The translations under genes were made by a program, and so were the position numbers. The notes under the pieces are model-generated. The model did no database searches. It worked only from the letters and a program-made list of their open reading frames with translations, and had not been told where the DNA came from. A stretch of DNA of 64,000 bases from NCBI RefSeq assembly GCF_023715205.1, contig NZ_JAMBNR010000003.1, positions 350,307 to 414,306 on the forward strand, in the 5' to 3' direction. Shown here in pieces: positions 46,354 through 55,585 of the stretch; positions within the stretch are counted from its first letter, which is position 1, and every line of letters begins with the position of its first letter. Source of the stretch: Mesobacillus maritimus. Its GTDB lineage: Bacteria > Bacillota > Bacilli > Bacillales > Cytobacillaceae.

Positions 46354-46386
46354 AAAGGAAGCACAGCTTTTGTGCTTCCTTTTTTA
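46352..46386. terminator. Bidirectional terminator, sda / permease
   Basis: AAAAAGGAAGCAC / GTGCTTCCTTTTT stem around AGCTTTT. Confidence 0.9.
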
Positions 46387-46415
46387 GCTATATTACAACC
46401 GAGACTTTGCGCTTT

Positions 46416-47825
46416 TTACACACCTACTGCCATCAAATATAGTGGAATGATGAGCAACATGAGCAGAACAAATTTGAGATTCCAGCGTATCGAGACGTCG
46501 ATGAGATTTACGTTTAATAAATTGGCAAGCAGGTTGTTCACAGCTGTAGCGGGTGCGATGGTATTGGAAACACCCCAACTTCCTAGCAGCAACAACGCAA
46601 AGTATTCTTGGCTAAAGCCAATTTGTGCGGGATCAATGCTTGTAACAAAAATAGTGATTGGCACAATTGGGTGAATCCCGACGAGCGCCGTCAAGAACAC
46701 AATCCCCGCTAAAAACAGCGATGCGCCTAGTTGAAACGATCCGAAAACTTGTTGAATGAAGCCCACCAAAGGTCCACTCAAATCGGTGTGGACGAACGCA
46801 CCACTGAAGAATCCGGCAATTAAAAAGAGAACAATTTCTTTTTTCACGCGGGGAATGCCGATAAATACGTGGTCTTTCCATTCACGCCAATAAACATTCC
46901 CCTTTCCTTTCAACAGACACCACAAAAGTGGAAAGCTGATTGACACTAAACAAATCATAAACACAATCGACGAGGATGTAAGAAACTCAAGCAAAAGCAC
47001 CATTGCCGTAATGAACACTAAATAAAAAACAAGTTCAGCCACTTTCTTTTTAGCATCCTTTACTTCCTCAGCACTATAGACCCGAGCTTCTTTATCTAGT
47101 CTTATATTTGTTTTGATAAACGGCCTTTCTAAAAATAAGCTGAGCAAAATACTGATCAAAGATAAGCCGAATGAATAGAGCACAATCGATGACCATTGAA
47201 TCGGAATCTGACTAAGTATTAACGCCATGGCGGCAAAATAAGGCGACCAAAACATTGTCGTCACAAAGCCACGATTGATGGCGGTCGCAACGAGGCGAGG
47301 CGATTTAATATTGGAAGCTTGTGTTAATTGGCTAACAATCGACACCGCTCCCATGTTTAACACGACGCCAAGACCATGCGTCAGCAGTTTCGCTCCTAAA
47401 AAGAAAAAATGAGGTTCGTTCATTTTTTTCGCTAAGACAATTTTTAACGCTTCCACATAACCGCCTGTTTTGACGGGAATGCCTAGCAAAGGCACGACAA
47501 GAATGATCGACACAAGCGTTAAATTGATGCGCAACGAACTGAACCACTCTTGAGCTGGGACATGGTGATACACCATTAAGCTAACTGCTGTAATAAGCAG
47601 AAACAAACTGATGGTCAAAGTCGCGCCTCTTATTCCAGGCAACACCCAAATAATCACGGCTAAAATCATGAAACTGACCATCCATTGCAGTTCAGCAACC
47701 GGCAATACTTGCAAAACGAGGAACCCAAGTGCTAGGCAACCAATGAGGATCCCCAAAACTCTTTCATGCCCCTTACGTTTTTGCCTTGGACTTGTTTGCA
47801 AGGAAGGGATTGATTGAGCTTTCAC
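46416..47825 (-). CDS. Ion-transporter-superfamily permease, 12-13 membrane segments
   Basis: 469 residues from a GTG start with AAAGGAGA five nt upstream. A basic cytosolic N-terminus (1-25) is followed by about 12-13 membrane segments in two halves, with paired Gly/Asn-rich re-entrant-like loops NMGAVSIVSQLTQA (~170) and WGVSNTIAPATAVNN (~420), as in ion-transporter-superfamily carboxylate carriers. It precedes an intergenic gap and not the FAH gene's own start, but lies downstream of that gene on the same strand (46 bp), so it may import the acid whose breakdown the FAH enzyme serves. Substrate unknown. Confidence 0.75.
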   Translation of the reverse strand: MKAQSIPSLQTSPRQKRKGHERVLGILIGCLALGFLVLQVLPVAELQWMVSFMILAVIIWVLPGIRGATLTISLFLLITAVSLMVYHHVPAQEWFSSLRINLTLVSIILVVPLLGIPVKTGGYVEALKIVLAKKMNEPHFFFLGAKLLTHGLGVVLNMGAVSIVSQLTQASNIKSPRLVATAINRGFVTTMFWSPYFAAMALILSQIPIQWSSIVLYSFGLSLISILLSLFLERPFIKTNIRLDKEARVYSAEEVKDAKKKVAELVFYLVFITAMVLLLEFLTSSSIVFMICLVSISFPLLWCLLKGKGNVYWREWKDHVFIGIPRVKKEIVLFLIAGFFSGAFVHTDLSGPLVGFIQQVFGSFQLGASLFLAGIVFLTALVGIHPIVPITIFVTSIDPAQIGFSQEYFALLLLGSWGVSNTIAPATAVNNLLANLLNVNLIDVSIRWNLKFVLLMLLIIPLYLMAVGV

Positions 47826-47871
47826 GACGGTCTCCTTTCGAACGGGGGATTGAATTTAGATAAAAGCAGCA

Positions 47872-48645
47872 TTAGCGATGATTGGTACCATCGACCACAC
47901 CATTGACCAATTTTCCAATCCCTTCAATTGCTAATTCAACCTTATCTCCTGGTTTTAATGGACCGACGCCAGATGGAGTTCCGGTGATAATGATGTCCCC
48001 TGGGTTTAACGTCATCACGTCGGTGACGGTTTCAATGATGGACGCTACATCATGGATTAAATCATCCGTATTGGAATGCTGCTTCACTTCCCCGTTCAAT
48101 GTCAATTGAATATCAACCTGGTTTGGGTTGAGTTCGGTTTCAACTACCGGACCTAATGGCTTAAACGTTGCGTATGATTTTGCTCTTGTATATTGGCCGT
48201 CCTTCGCTTGCAGGTTTCGGTCAGAAACATCATTGCAAATGGTATAGCCGAATACATAATCAAGCGCTTCTGCTTTATTGACTTTTTTTGCTTGTTTCCC
48301 AATCACAACAGCTAATTCGACTTCAAACTCAATTGCATGCTCTAAGTTTGGCAAGACAATGTCTTCTCCATGAGCAATGATCGATGACGGTGACACCATA
48401 AACATCATCGGCTCTTCTGGAATTGCTTTGCCCATTTCTTTGGCATGCAAGACGTAGTTCAAGCCAATGCCCACTACTTGACCAGGATTGACAGGGGTGA
48501 GCAATTTTGCCTCTGCTAACGGATATTCAGCACCTGTTAATTGAGCATTCTCTGTTAGAAAGTCACGGTCCAGTTGTTTGATGGTTTCACCTTCTAAAAC
48601 TCCATAGAAAACTTCCTCGTTTCTGCTAAAGCGCACATATTTCAT
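47872..48645 (-). CDS. Fumarylacetoacetate hydrolase family enzyme
   Basis: 257 residues with short N-terminal cap then FAH fold (60-257): GIGLNYVLHAKEMG, metal ligands Glu-x-Glu in EFEVELAVVIGK and Asp in NDVSDRNLQ, KSYATFKPLGP, and GDIIITGTPSGVGPL. FAH-family enzymes act as acylpyruvate hydrolases, oxaloacetate decarboxylases or hydroxymuconate isomerase/decarboxylases. Ribosome site GAGGAGG. Precedes a carboxylate-type permease on the same strand. Exact reaction not resolvable by sequence. Confidence 0.88.
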   Translation of the reverse strand: MKYVRFSRNEEVFYGVLEGETIKQLDRDFLTENAQLTGAEYPLAEAKLLTPVNPGQVVGIGLNYVLHAKEMGKAIPEEPMMFMVSPSSIIAHGEDIVLPNLEHAIEFEVELAVVIGKQAKKVNKAEALDYVFGYTICNDVSDRNLQAKDGQYTRAKSYATFKPLGPVVETELNPNQVDIQLTLNGEVKQHSNTDDLIHDVASIIETVTDVMTLNPGDIIITGTPSGVGPLKPGDKVELAIEGIGKLVNGVVDGTNHR

Positions 48646-48884
48646 TGAATGCTTCCTCCTCTAAATGATTGAGTTATTTTTGACTTAGACCACATTTTCG
48701 AATCAAACTGAATATGTATTTGTTAATGGTTATTTATTCTAGGATTACACGCCAAAAATATTTAGTCAATAACCAATATTCAGTTTATTTAGTCTTTCGA
48801 AGCAATTCCTTAAAAATGAAATAAATGTCTAGCATTTGGGTAAGCTATGTTCATGAATGGTGTTTTATCCCCTTTCAAACCCTA

Positions 48885-48931
48885 AAAAGACCAGCGTTCC
48901 GCCTCCTCCCGGGCAGAATGCTGGTCTTTTG
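48885..48931 (-). terminator. Terminator downstream of the lipoprotein gene
   Basis: AAAGACCAGCATTC / GAACGCTGGTCTTT (one mismatch) followed by TTT on the minus strand. The MITE copy 4 lies between it and the lipoprotein gene it appears to serve. Confidence 0.75.
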
Positions 48932-48938
48932 CTTGTTA

Positions 48939-49104
48939 GGATCTTTTCTCAAACTTTGTTGCTTTTGAACACAAAAAACCGACTGAATGAGCTACGTTAT
49001 ACAAAAAAATAGCTTCATTTATGAGAAAAGAGCTTGCAAACTTTATTAAACATACGAAATGGGTACTATTGCGTTAAAATCGGCTTTAGGATTTTAACAA
49101 CAAT
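48939..49104 (-). mobile_element. MITE copy 4
   Basis: Inverted relative to copies 1-3: begins GGATCTTTTCTCAAACTTTG, contains ATGAGAAAAGAGCTTGCAAAC and the hairpin GTTAAAATC/GATTTTAAC; its last ~10 bases (expected ACGAAAACAGCC) are lost next to the stop codon of the lipoprotein gene. No target duplication is recognisable. Confidence 0.8.
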
Positions 49105-49112
49105 CTTTAGTT

Positions 49113-49568
49113 TTATTCAATGGTAAATTCGATTGTCGCTTCGTACTGCGGGCCGTCCTTTGGTGTCATCCATGATGTTAACACATAAGTGCCTGGTTCA
49201 AGATTCAGATCCTTTAATTGCAGTTCATAACTTAGAACATCGCCTTGTTTGACATGTTCAGTGCCTAATACTTGCAAGAAAGACGTCATACTTGAAAACA
49301 AGAAGACTTCTTTTCCATCCTCTGTTTCCACAGAATAATCAAAGCGTTGTGAACTTGTAAAGTCTAGTTTCACTTCTTGTTCCGTTTGGTTTTTTACTTT
49401 ATATTCAAAAACCAATGGACTTTTTTCAACTAGGGTCGCTTCCATTTCACCTGCCACGATTCCGTTCCCTCCTGTTTCGACTGCTGGTTCCTCAGACACA
49501 GGCTGCTCCGCTGTCCCACAGCCGACAAGTAACATACCAATTAACATGAAAGACGTTAGTAACTTCAT
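49113..49568 (-). CDS. BsuPI-domain lipoprotein
   Basis: 151 residues: type II signal with lipobox LVGC (Cys17), acidic spacer, then a ~100-residue beta-sandwich matching the BsuPI (intracellular proteinase inhibitor) domain: FEYKVKNQTEQEVKLDF, RFDYSVETEDGKEVF and a C-terminal GTYVLTSWMT strand. A role at the outer face of the membrane is likely; the target is unknown. Ribosome site AGGAGG. Confidence 0.8.
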   Translation of the reverse strand: MKLLTSFMLIGMLLVGCGTAEQPVSEEPAVETGGNGIVAGEMEATLVEKSPLVFEYKVKNQTEQEVKLDFTSSQRFDYSVETEDGKEVFLFSSMTSFLQVLGTEHVKQGDVLSYELQLKDLNLEPGTYVLTSWMTPKDGPQYEATIEFTIE

Positions 49569-49816
49569 AAACCGACCTCCTAATTGTCTTGGTTATATGC
49601 TCAAATCGTGTTGTATATGGTCAAAAATGTTGTCTAGTTTATTTTTAGCATAGGTAGAAAATCGAGCCTAATTTTACGAAGATGTCCTTTGAAATACCTT
49701 ATGTTCGGACGAGACTTATTAAAACATGAATGGAGGTCGGATTGATACCGGTAATATATGTATGATAAGCAAACATGCTGATTATGGTGACATAAGACGC
49801 AAGTTTAAAAAAAGAA

Positions 49817-49849
49817 TACAGGAGTTGATCGATGGACCAACTCCTGTTT
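49817..49849 (-). terminator. Terminator of lemA-TPM genes
   Basis: CAGGAGTTG / CAACTCCTG stem; TTCTTTTTTTAAA follows on the minus strand. The 285-bp gap to the lipoprotein gene holds nothing else recognisable. Confidence 0.85.
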
Positions 49850-49853
49850 GGTA

Positions 49854-50636
49854 CTACCAGCCGCGACTCGCTCCACCACCACCTGAGGAACCGCCGCCAC
49901 CGCCAGTATATCCACCACCACCGCCGCCACCTCGGCCGCGAGAAAGAATCGACAGCAAAATATGAGTTAAAAATCCGCCGAAGAATTTAAAGTCTAAAAA
50001 AATCACGACAGCAATGATTGGAATCAGCAACCAAAGCGGAATTCCGATTCCTTCATCGGTCGGTTCAGCTTGTGTGTACGGTTGCTCAATCGGTTGCTGG
50101 CCACCTTCAATGCCGTACTCGGCGAACACTTCATTTGCGAGAACTTTATAGGTTTCGATAATGGCTGTGTTCGGTTGGTTCATCTTCAAGTAAGGAATCG
50201 TGATTTGGTCGAGAATCCGGCCGACTTTTCCATCAGGCAATCTCCCTTCAAGGCCGTAACCGACTTCAATCCGAAGTGGGCGTTCGGTCATTCCCGGCGA
50301 CGGGTTAAAACCGATTACCAAGAGCACTCCATTGTCTTCCGATTCACTTCCAATTCCATACTGCCGAAATGCTTCATTCGCATACTCTTCAATCGTCGTC
50401 TCCCCGATGGAATCAACCGTGAGAACAGCAATTTGTGCAGTCGTTTGGTTTTCAATGCTTCTCCCAAACTGCCGGATTTCAAGCTCTTCCTGCTCCGACA
50501 AAACATTGGCAAAGTCTTGAACATAAATGTCACCAACAGGAGCTGGAACTTGTGGACTTTCAGCAATGGCATTTCCTGCAAGCAGAAAAAAGGATAGAAC
50601 TATCCAGATGATGCTGAAAATCCGCGTTTTGATCAT
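49854..50636 (-). CDS. TPM-domain membrane protein (YgcG type)
   Basis: 260 residues: signal peptide (1-25), TPM domain (~35-170, VQDFANVLSEQEELEIRQF, RIEVGYGLEGRLPDGKVGRI), one C-terminal membrane segment (~200-220) and a Gly/Ser-rich tail ending GASRGW. TPM proteins have an extracytoplasmic fold linked to phosphatase activity or photosystem repair in plants; the bacterial role is unclear. ATG overlaps the lemA stop (ATGA), and LemA-TPM pairing is common. Confidence 0.88.
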   Translation of the reverse strand: MIKTRIFSIIWIVLSFFLLAGNAIAESPQVPAPVGDIYVQDFANVLSEQEELEIRQFGRSIENQTTAQIAVLTVDSIGETTIEEYANEAFRQYGIGSESEDNGVLLVIGFNPSPGMTERPLRIEVGYGLEGRLPDGKVGRILDQITIPYLKMNQPNTAIIETYKVLANEVFAEYGIEGGQQPIEQPYTQAEPTDEGIGIPLWLLIPIIAVVIFLDFKFFGGFLTHILLSILSRGRGGGGGGGYTGGGGGSSGGGGASRGW

Positions 50637-51211
50637 TCGTCATTTCCTCCAAAGTCTACTTCTGGGGCTTGTTGCGCATTTGGGTCCGCCTCAAAGTATT
50701 CTTTTTCATCAAAGCCGGTGACGTTCGCAATGATCACACCTGGAAAACGTTTAATTCGTTTATTGTATTCCGCTACCTGGTCATTGTAATCTTTCCGGGC
50801 TACGGATATCCGATTTTCGGTTCCAGATAACTCGTCCATTAATTGTGTAAACTGTTGATCTGCTTTTAACTCTGGGTAATTTTCAACCACCACCAGAAGT
50901 CGGCTTAGAGCACTGGATAACTCCGCATTCGCTGTCGCTTCTTCCTCCGGGCTTCCCGCACCGGCAAGTCGTGCGCGCGCATCGGCAATTGCGGTCAGTA
51001 CTTCTTCCTCATGCGATGCATAGCCTTTTACAGTATTCACAAGGTTGGGAATCAAATCGAGTCGCCGTTGCAACTGATTTTCAATTTGTGCATAGGATTG
51101 ATCCACACTTTCCTCGAGACTCACAAAATTATTATAACTTGGCACAATCATAAGCAATAAGAGCACCAAGATTGCGATGAAAATGCCAATTCCTAAGAAA
51201 CCTTTTCGCAT
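50633..51211 (-). CDS. lemA: LemA family protein
   Basis: 192 residues: one N-terminal membrane segment (6-27) and a long helical domain with YNNFVSLEESVDQSYAQIE, QLQRRLDLIPNLVNTVKGY and FPGVIIANVTGFDEKEYFE, typical LemA. Function unknown; paired with the TPM protein. Ribosome site AAGGAG. Confidence 0.92.
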   Translation of the reverse strand: MRKGFLGIGIFIAILVLLLLMIVPSYNNFVSLEESVDQSYAQIENQLQRRLDLIPNLVNTVKGYASHEEEVLTAIADARARLAGAGSPEEEATANAELSSALSRLLVVVENYPELKADQQFTQLMDELSGTENRISVARKDYNDQVAEYNKRIKRFPGVIIANVTGFDEKEYFEADPNAQQAPEVDFGGNDE

Positions 51212-51346
51212 ACCACCACGCTCCTTATAAGGATAGTATGTAACAATGTGGTGGAGGATATGAGTGGTTGTGGTGACTGATTTCTCTAGATTTCAGGCCA
51301 TAGAGTTCACATGTGACTTCGACATTTTTATAACGTTTTATAGAAA

Positions 51347-51505
51347 GGCTGTTTTACTTTGAGAGATAAAATAAAAAAATGAACTGGTTTTTCACTAAGC
51401 AGCAACTTTAATAGGAGAAATCAAACTTATTATGAACGCACAAGTTACTTATCGTGCGTTAAAATCTGTTTTAGAATTTCAACAAAAATCTTTCGAAAAA
51501 CAGCC
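51347..51505 (-). mobile_element. MITE copy 5 (degenerate)
   Basis: Ends GGCTGTTTT and AAAAACAGCC are inverted; the hairpin reads GTTAAAATCTGTTTTAGAATTTCAAC, partly decayed. Flanks TATAGAAA / AATAAAAA agree at 6 of 8 positions, a possible decayed duplication. It occupies most of the gap between lemA and the SDR gene. Confidence 0.65.
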
Positions 51506-51604
51506 AATAAAAATGGGTTAAAATGCCTATTTCTTCAAAGCTGATTATCTTCCCAGTATGAGGGAATCGTGGTATCTTGATGACAGCAAGGAGAATTGGG
51601 TTTT

Positions 51605-52537
51605 ATGGAGAGGAGATCACCAAAATACATGAGTGCAAAGAAATGGGATCAAATTGAACTCACTGGCAAAAATGCCATTGTGACAGGGGCAAATAGTGGA
51701 ATTGGGCTTGAAACCGCGAAGGAACTAGCTAAAAGTGGTGTTCATGTGGTCATGGCGGTTCGGAATGAAGAAAAAGGCAGCACTGCAAGAAGTGAGATAC
51801 TCAACGAACATCCGCAAGCAACGGTCGATGTAATGAAATTAGACTTAGCCGACTTGAGCAGTGTTCGTGCATTTGCGAAGGCATTTGCAGATCGCTTTCG
51901 TACGCTTGACTTTTTGATTAACAATGCTGGAGTGATGACTCCGCCTTATGGCAAAACGAAAGATGGTTTCGAGCTCCAATTTGGCAGCAATCATCTTGGT
52001 CATTTTGCGCTCACCGGTTTGCTTCTTCCACTGCTAAAACAAACACCCGGCGCACGCGTTGTGACCGTCAGTAGCCTTGCTCACCGCGGGGCCATGATTG
52101 ATTTTGATAATCTTGATGGCGAAAAAGGCTATAAAGCAATGAAGTTTTATGGGCAAAGTAAGCTCGCCAATTTGCTGTTTGCAAAAGAATTGGATTTGCG
52201 CTTTAAACAGCAAGGGATTGAAGCGAAAAGTATTGGCTGTCACCCTGGCGTTTCAGCCACCAACTTATTTAAGTTTGGCAAGCAGCAAACGCCGAAATGG
52301 ACGAAAGTACTCATGGACCGCCTCCTTCAACCGGCAGACATGGGCGCTCTTCCGACTCTTTATGCGGCGACTGCAGCAAGTTTAAGTGGTGGTGAATACA
52401 TTGGGCCTGAAGGAAGAGGCCGGATGCGAGGCTACCCAGCGATTGATACGCCGCACCGGGCTGCCAACGACGACACGACAGCCGAAAAGCTTTGGGATGT
52501 TTCTGAGCAATTAACGGGCGTCACGTTTCACTTTTAA
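51605..52537 (+). CDS. Short-chain dehydrogenase/reductase, retinol-dehydrogenase-like
   Basis: 310 residues from ATG 11 nt after AAGGAG; a TTG three codons earlier and an ATG eight codons later are alternatives. Classical SDR: NAD(P) motif VTGANSGIGLET (~25), NNAGV (~100), catalytic Ser in VTVSSLAHRG and YxxxK as YGQSKLAN (~175-182). Length and GSNHLGHFALTGLLLP resemble the WWOX/retinol dehydrogenase-like subgroup. Substrate unknown. Its 3' end overlaps the convergent gene by 17 bp. Confidence 0.87.
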   Translation: MERRSPKYMSAKKWDQIELTGKNAIVTGANSGIGLETAKELAKSGVHVVMAVRNEEKGSTARSEILNEHPQATVDVMKLDLADLSSVRAFAKAFADRFRTLDFLINNAGVMTPPYGKTKDGFELQFGSNHLGHFALTGLLLPLLKQTPGARVVTVSSLAHRGAMIDFDNLDGEKGYKAMKFYGQSKLANLLFAKELDLRFKQQGIEAKSIGCHPGVSATNLFKFGKQQTPKWTKVLMDRLLQPADMGALPTLYAATAASLSGGEYIGPEGRGRMRGYPAIDTPHRAANDDTTAEKLWDVSEQLTGVTFHF

Positions 52538-53054
52538 TGGAGCAGATTTTCTGCTCCTCCTCCAACCTCTTCCGATACTCCGCCACAAGTTGATGAAAAA
52601 TTTGATTTAACTCGCGTGGTTTATGTTGCTTTAACCATTCAACTTGGTCAATCGGCAAAGTGAGTTTTAACGTCACTTTTTCATTTGGCATTTCTACTTT
52701 ACGAATGTCTTCTAACGTAATGCCTTCTTCGATATTCGGAAAGTTGTTGTCATTTTCATTTACTTGAAGCAAGTCCGCATATTCATCTGTGTCCTCGAGA
52801 TCACAGAACAAATTCAATTGCGGCAGTCCGCCTGGCAATACTTTTAGATACATAATACAACTGATGATACGACCATCTTCTAGCTCGATTTCTACAATTA
52901 GACTGTCTTCTTGTTGATATCTCCGCAACACAACTTCACTTACAAGAATGTCCAATTGCAAAGTACTCCCCGTTGTTGACGTAAAAACATAGAGGGCACT
53001 ATTAAAAAGATGGATCAGTTCGCCATCGATTTTTACAGATTTTACAGCTACCAT
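52521..53054 (-). CDS. Uncharacterised protein downstream of floT
   Basis: 177 residues from the ATG after GGGAGAGGAAC. The frame runs 36 codons further upstream, but that part reads through a MITE-end relic and lacks a ribosome site. N-terminal half is beta-rich (VAVKSVKIDGELIHLFNSA; SLIVEIELEDGRIISCIMYL), C-terminal half helical and charged (LPIDQVEWLKQHKPRELN). No known domain recognised. Same strand as the flotillin-like gene but upstream terminator separates them. Confidence 0.7.
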   Translation of the reverse strand: MVAVKSVKIDGELIHLFNSALYVFTSTTGSTLQLDILVSEVVLRRYQQEDSLIVEIELEDGRIISCIMYLKVLPGGLPQLNLFCDLEDTDEYADLLQVNENDNNFPNIEEGITLEDIRKVEMPNEKVTLKLTLPIDQVEWLKQHKPRELNQIFHQLVAEYRKRLEEEQKICSIKSET

Positions 53055-53096
53055 GTTCCTCTCCCCCAACCTTGTTAATCTAGTTTTATAATAAAA

Positions 53097-53117
53097 GGCT
53101 ATTTTCGTAAAGATGTT
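53097..53117 (+). repeat. Relic of a MITE left end
   Basis: GGCTATTTTCGTAAAGATGTT differs from the MITE terminus GGCTGTTTTCGTAAAGATTGTT by one substitution and one missing base; no core or second end is nearby. Confidence 0.55.
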
Positions 53118-53275
53118 CGGACCTTGTTTTGTGGGAAACTCTTCTAACAAAAACATGGCCATTCTAGTCTAAAACCTTCAAGCACATGAAACCCCTGAAA
53201 TCTCTTATAATCAATCGATTGATTAAATTGAGCTTGATAGAACGGTATTTAGCGAGGGTGTAGCTCAACTAAATG

Positions 53276-53312
53276 CAAAAAACGCCGCCATTTTTAGACT
53301 GCGACGTTTTTG
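53276..53312 (-). terminator. Terminator of floT
   Basis: AAAAACGTCGC pairs with GCGGCGTTTTT (one bulge/mismatch), T-run follows on the minus strand. Confidence 0.8.
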
Positions 53313-53319
53313 CTTTTAC

Positions 53320-54801
53320 CTATTCTTTATGGTCAGTTTCTTCTAGAACAACCTGTTCACGCTCCGTTCGCTCTGGAATCGTGACATGAACGGTTTGGTC
53401 TCCTTTCGACCTTGAAGCATAAGATTTCATCAATTCCGCCACATCAATCCCAATCATTTCTTTTAATGGCTCTTGCATGTCGACCATCGTTTTCGTGATG
53501 CTTTTACCGAAAGATGGGACACCCTGGCCATTGCCGGAATCAATGATTTTCACGGATTCAATATTGTTAAGTGGCTGAGCAATTTTTTCAGCAAAGATTG
53601 GCAGCATTTCGATGAGTTTTTCAGTGATGATGACATCGCCGTGTTTTTCCATCGCTTCTGCTAATAATTTACGAGCTTCTGCTTCCGCTTTCCCGCGTTC
53701 GCGAATAACATCCGCTTCGGCAGAACCTTCTTCACGACGGATTTTCGCTTTTGTTTCCCCGTCGATTTCCGCTTTGCGTGCTTCTGCTTCCGCTTTTCGA
53801 GTCGTTTCATAGTACTCAGCGTCCGCTTTCGCTTTACGGACTTTGCTTTCTTCTTCCTCTAATTTAACAGCCCGTTCGCGCTCGATAAATTGTAACGATA
53901 GTTCTTCTTCTTTTACTTCCTTGGAAAGTTTGGCTTTCTCTAACTCATACGACTGTTCCGATTTCGCGCGCGCCCGCTCGGTTTCTTCTTTGAACGCTGC
54001 GTCTTTCAAGTCTTTCTCTTTTTTCGATTCGGCAATCGCAATTTGACGCTTGTATTCTTCTTCTTTCGCTTCTTGGTCGGTTTTTGCACGGTGAATCCGG
54101 GTTTCTCGATCACTCTCTGCCTCGGCAATTTCCGCTTGCTTGCGAACTTCCGCAATTCGCGGACGACCTAAGTTTTCCAAATAACCGTTTTCCTCATCGG
54201 CATCACGGATATCGGTTAAACCTAAGGCAGTGATTTTAAAGCCCATTAAATCGAGTTGCTTTTGGGCAATATCGGAAACATCGTGATTGAATTTTTCACG
54301 ATCATTATTGATTTCTTCAACGGTCATTTTCGATAAAATCGCCCGTAAATTACTTCCTAATACCTCAATGATTTCTTCTTCAATCTCTTTCTGTGCTTTG
54401 CCCAAAAATTGCTCGGCGTAATTGGCAATCCCGTTTAACGTGTCCGCGACTTTCACCATCGCCACCGCATCGGCAACAATGGGTACGCCCCCATTCGTAT
54501 AAACCCTTGGTGTTGAGAGCTTTAACTGAAAAGAAGTTAGATTCACCGGTGTTGACGTCTGGAATCGTCTTAACAGATACCCGCCACCACGAATAATTTT
54601 CATCGAACGCCCTTCAGAATCGGTAAAAATATTGCTTTCTTTTTCGGGATCTCCTAAACGCGGGCCGGTAATAATTAACGCTTCATTGGATTTTGCCGTT
54701 CGATAACGAAGGCGCACCCAAAAGAAATAACCTACACCAATAATTGCTGCAAGAATTAAAATTGGAACTAAAAAAACAAGGATTCCGACTAAAGTTGCCA
54801 T
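53320..54801 (-). CDS. floT: Flotillin-like protein FloT
   Basis: 493 residues from the ATG six nt after AGGGGGG; ATGs 2 and 13 codons upstream are badly spaced. N-terminal membrane hairpin/segment (3-27), PHB/SPFH domain (~35-210, GRSMKIIRGGGYLLRRFQ, VYTNGGVPIVADAVAMV), Ala/Glu-rich coiled coil (~215-390) with EAEARKAE-type repeats, and a ~90-residue tail. FloT organises membrane microdomains. In B. subtilis floT follows yuaF (NfeD); no NfeD gene is near here. Confidence 0.93.
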   Translation of the reverse strand: MATLVGILVFLVPILILAAIIGVGYFFWVRLRYRTAKSNEALIITGPRLGDPEKESNIFTDSEGRSMKIIRGGGYLLRRFQTSTPVNLTSFQLKLSTPRVYTNGGVPIVADAVAMVKVADTLNGIANYAEQFLGKAQKEIEEEIIEVLGSNLRAILSKMTVEEINNDREKFNHDVSDIAQKQLDLMGFKITALGLTDIRDADEENGYLENLGRPRIAEVRKQAEIAEAESDRETRIHRAKTDQEAKEEEYKRQIAIAESKKEKDLKDAAFKEETERARAKSEQSYELEKAKLSKEVKEEELSLQFIERERAVKLEEEESKVRKAKADAEYYETTRKAEAEARKAEIDGETKAKIRREEGSAEADVIRERGKAEAEARKLLAEAMEKHGDVIITEKLIEMLPIFAEKIAQPLNNIESVKIIDSGNGQGVPSFGKSITKTMVDMQEPLKEMIGIDVAELMKSYASRSKGDQTVHVTIPERTEREQVVLEETDHKE

Positions 54802-55003
54802 TTCCATCCCCCCTGGATCAAAACTTGTTGTAGGAAACATCCATGCATTTCCTATTTATATCCAGTAATACGGTTAAAAGGTAACAAAAGTTTCATGAAT
54901 TCCGAATTTTGTAGAATTGGGTGGGCAACTCTACTTTGATTAAAGCATGTGATTGATGGGTCGCGAAGGGTCTTGGCTGGAATAACTGAACGATTGACTA
55001 ATT

Positions 55004-55043
55004 ATAAAAAATAGCTGGTTCCCCGAAAGTCGGGAAACCAGCC
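55004..55043 (-). terminator. Terminator of the EthD gene
   Basis: GGCTGGTTTCCCG / CGGGGAACCAGC stem, TATTTTTTATA follows on the minus strand. Confidence 0.82.
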
Positions 55044-55054
55044 TTTTGTGATTT

Positions 55055-55357
55055 TTAGTCCACCAAAGCGACAACAGGTGGCTTCGTTAAAAACGGCATT
55101 AAGTTGCGCAAATCTCCTTGGACTTGCTGGAACTCTGGTGACGCTAAGGATTGTTGTAAAACTTCAGGGTTCTCAAACTCTAGCTCGGCAATCATATACA
55201 AAGGTTGATCGGTGTTCATCGTTTGCAACACATGCTGAACTTTTGCCCCTTTCAAGTTTGGAACTTTCTCCGCTAACGGAATATGTACTTCATTATAATG
55301 CTTCTCAAACCCTTCCTTGTCTTTCGGCTGATCGTACATCACCATCATTTTTGCCAT
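55055..55357 (-). CDS. EthD-domain protein
   Basis: 100 residues, a single dimeric alpha/beta-barrel EthD domain: MMVMYDQPKDKEGFEKHYNE, HIPLAEKVPNLKG and the end PPVVALVD. EthD was named from ether-degradation loci; stand-alone members are generally of unknown function. Ribosome site AAGGGGG. No partner gene on either side. Confidence 0.88.
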   Translation of the reverse strand: MAKMMVMYDQPKDKEGFEKHYNEVHIPLAEKVPNLKGAKVQHVLQTMNTDQPLYMIAELEFENPEVLQQSLASPEFQQVQGDLRNLMPFLTKPPVVALVD

Positions 55358-55401
55358 GTTTTTTCCCCCTTTTCATTTTTCAGAATTCTCTTTTTATTAT
55401 A

Positions 55402-55585
55402 GACTCTTTTTATGAAAATTGTTACCTTTTAATGGACATGTAAAATCATTTAGCAATGATTCCATTACAGAGATTTTTTACGAGATGAGAAAAGGGCTGA
55501 CAAACTAAGTAGTAACGCAAAGAAAAGCTTATGTCACGTTAAAATCGGCAATAGGATTTTAACAACAAACTTTACGAAAACAGCC
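55402..55585 (-). mobile_element. MITE copy 6
   Basis: Starts GACTCTTTTTATGAAAATTG and ends ACTTTACGAAAACAGCC; core CGTTAAAATCGGCAATAGGA. Flanks TTATTATA / TTTTTATA agree at 7 of 8 bases, consistent with an 8-bp duplication. It takes up the central part of the 421-bp gap before the DsbA-like gene. Confidence 0.8.

Noticed and set aside
48939..49104. MITE copy 4 as the terminator of the lipoprotein gene
   Set aside because: It has hairpins but no proper T-run on the minus strand; a clear terminator lies just beyond at 48885.
51596..51604. TTG start three codons upstream for the SDR gene
   Set aside because: Only two nt from AAGGAG; the ATG at 51605 has more workable spacing, though not certain.
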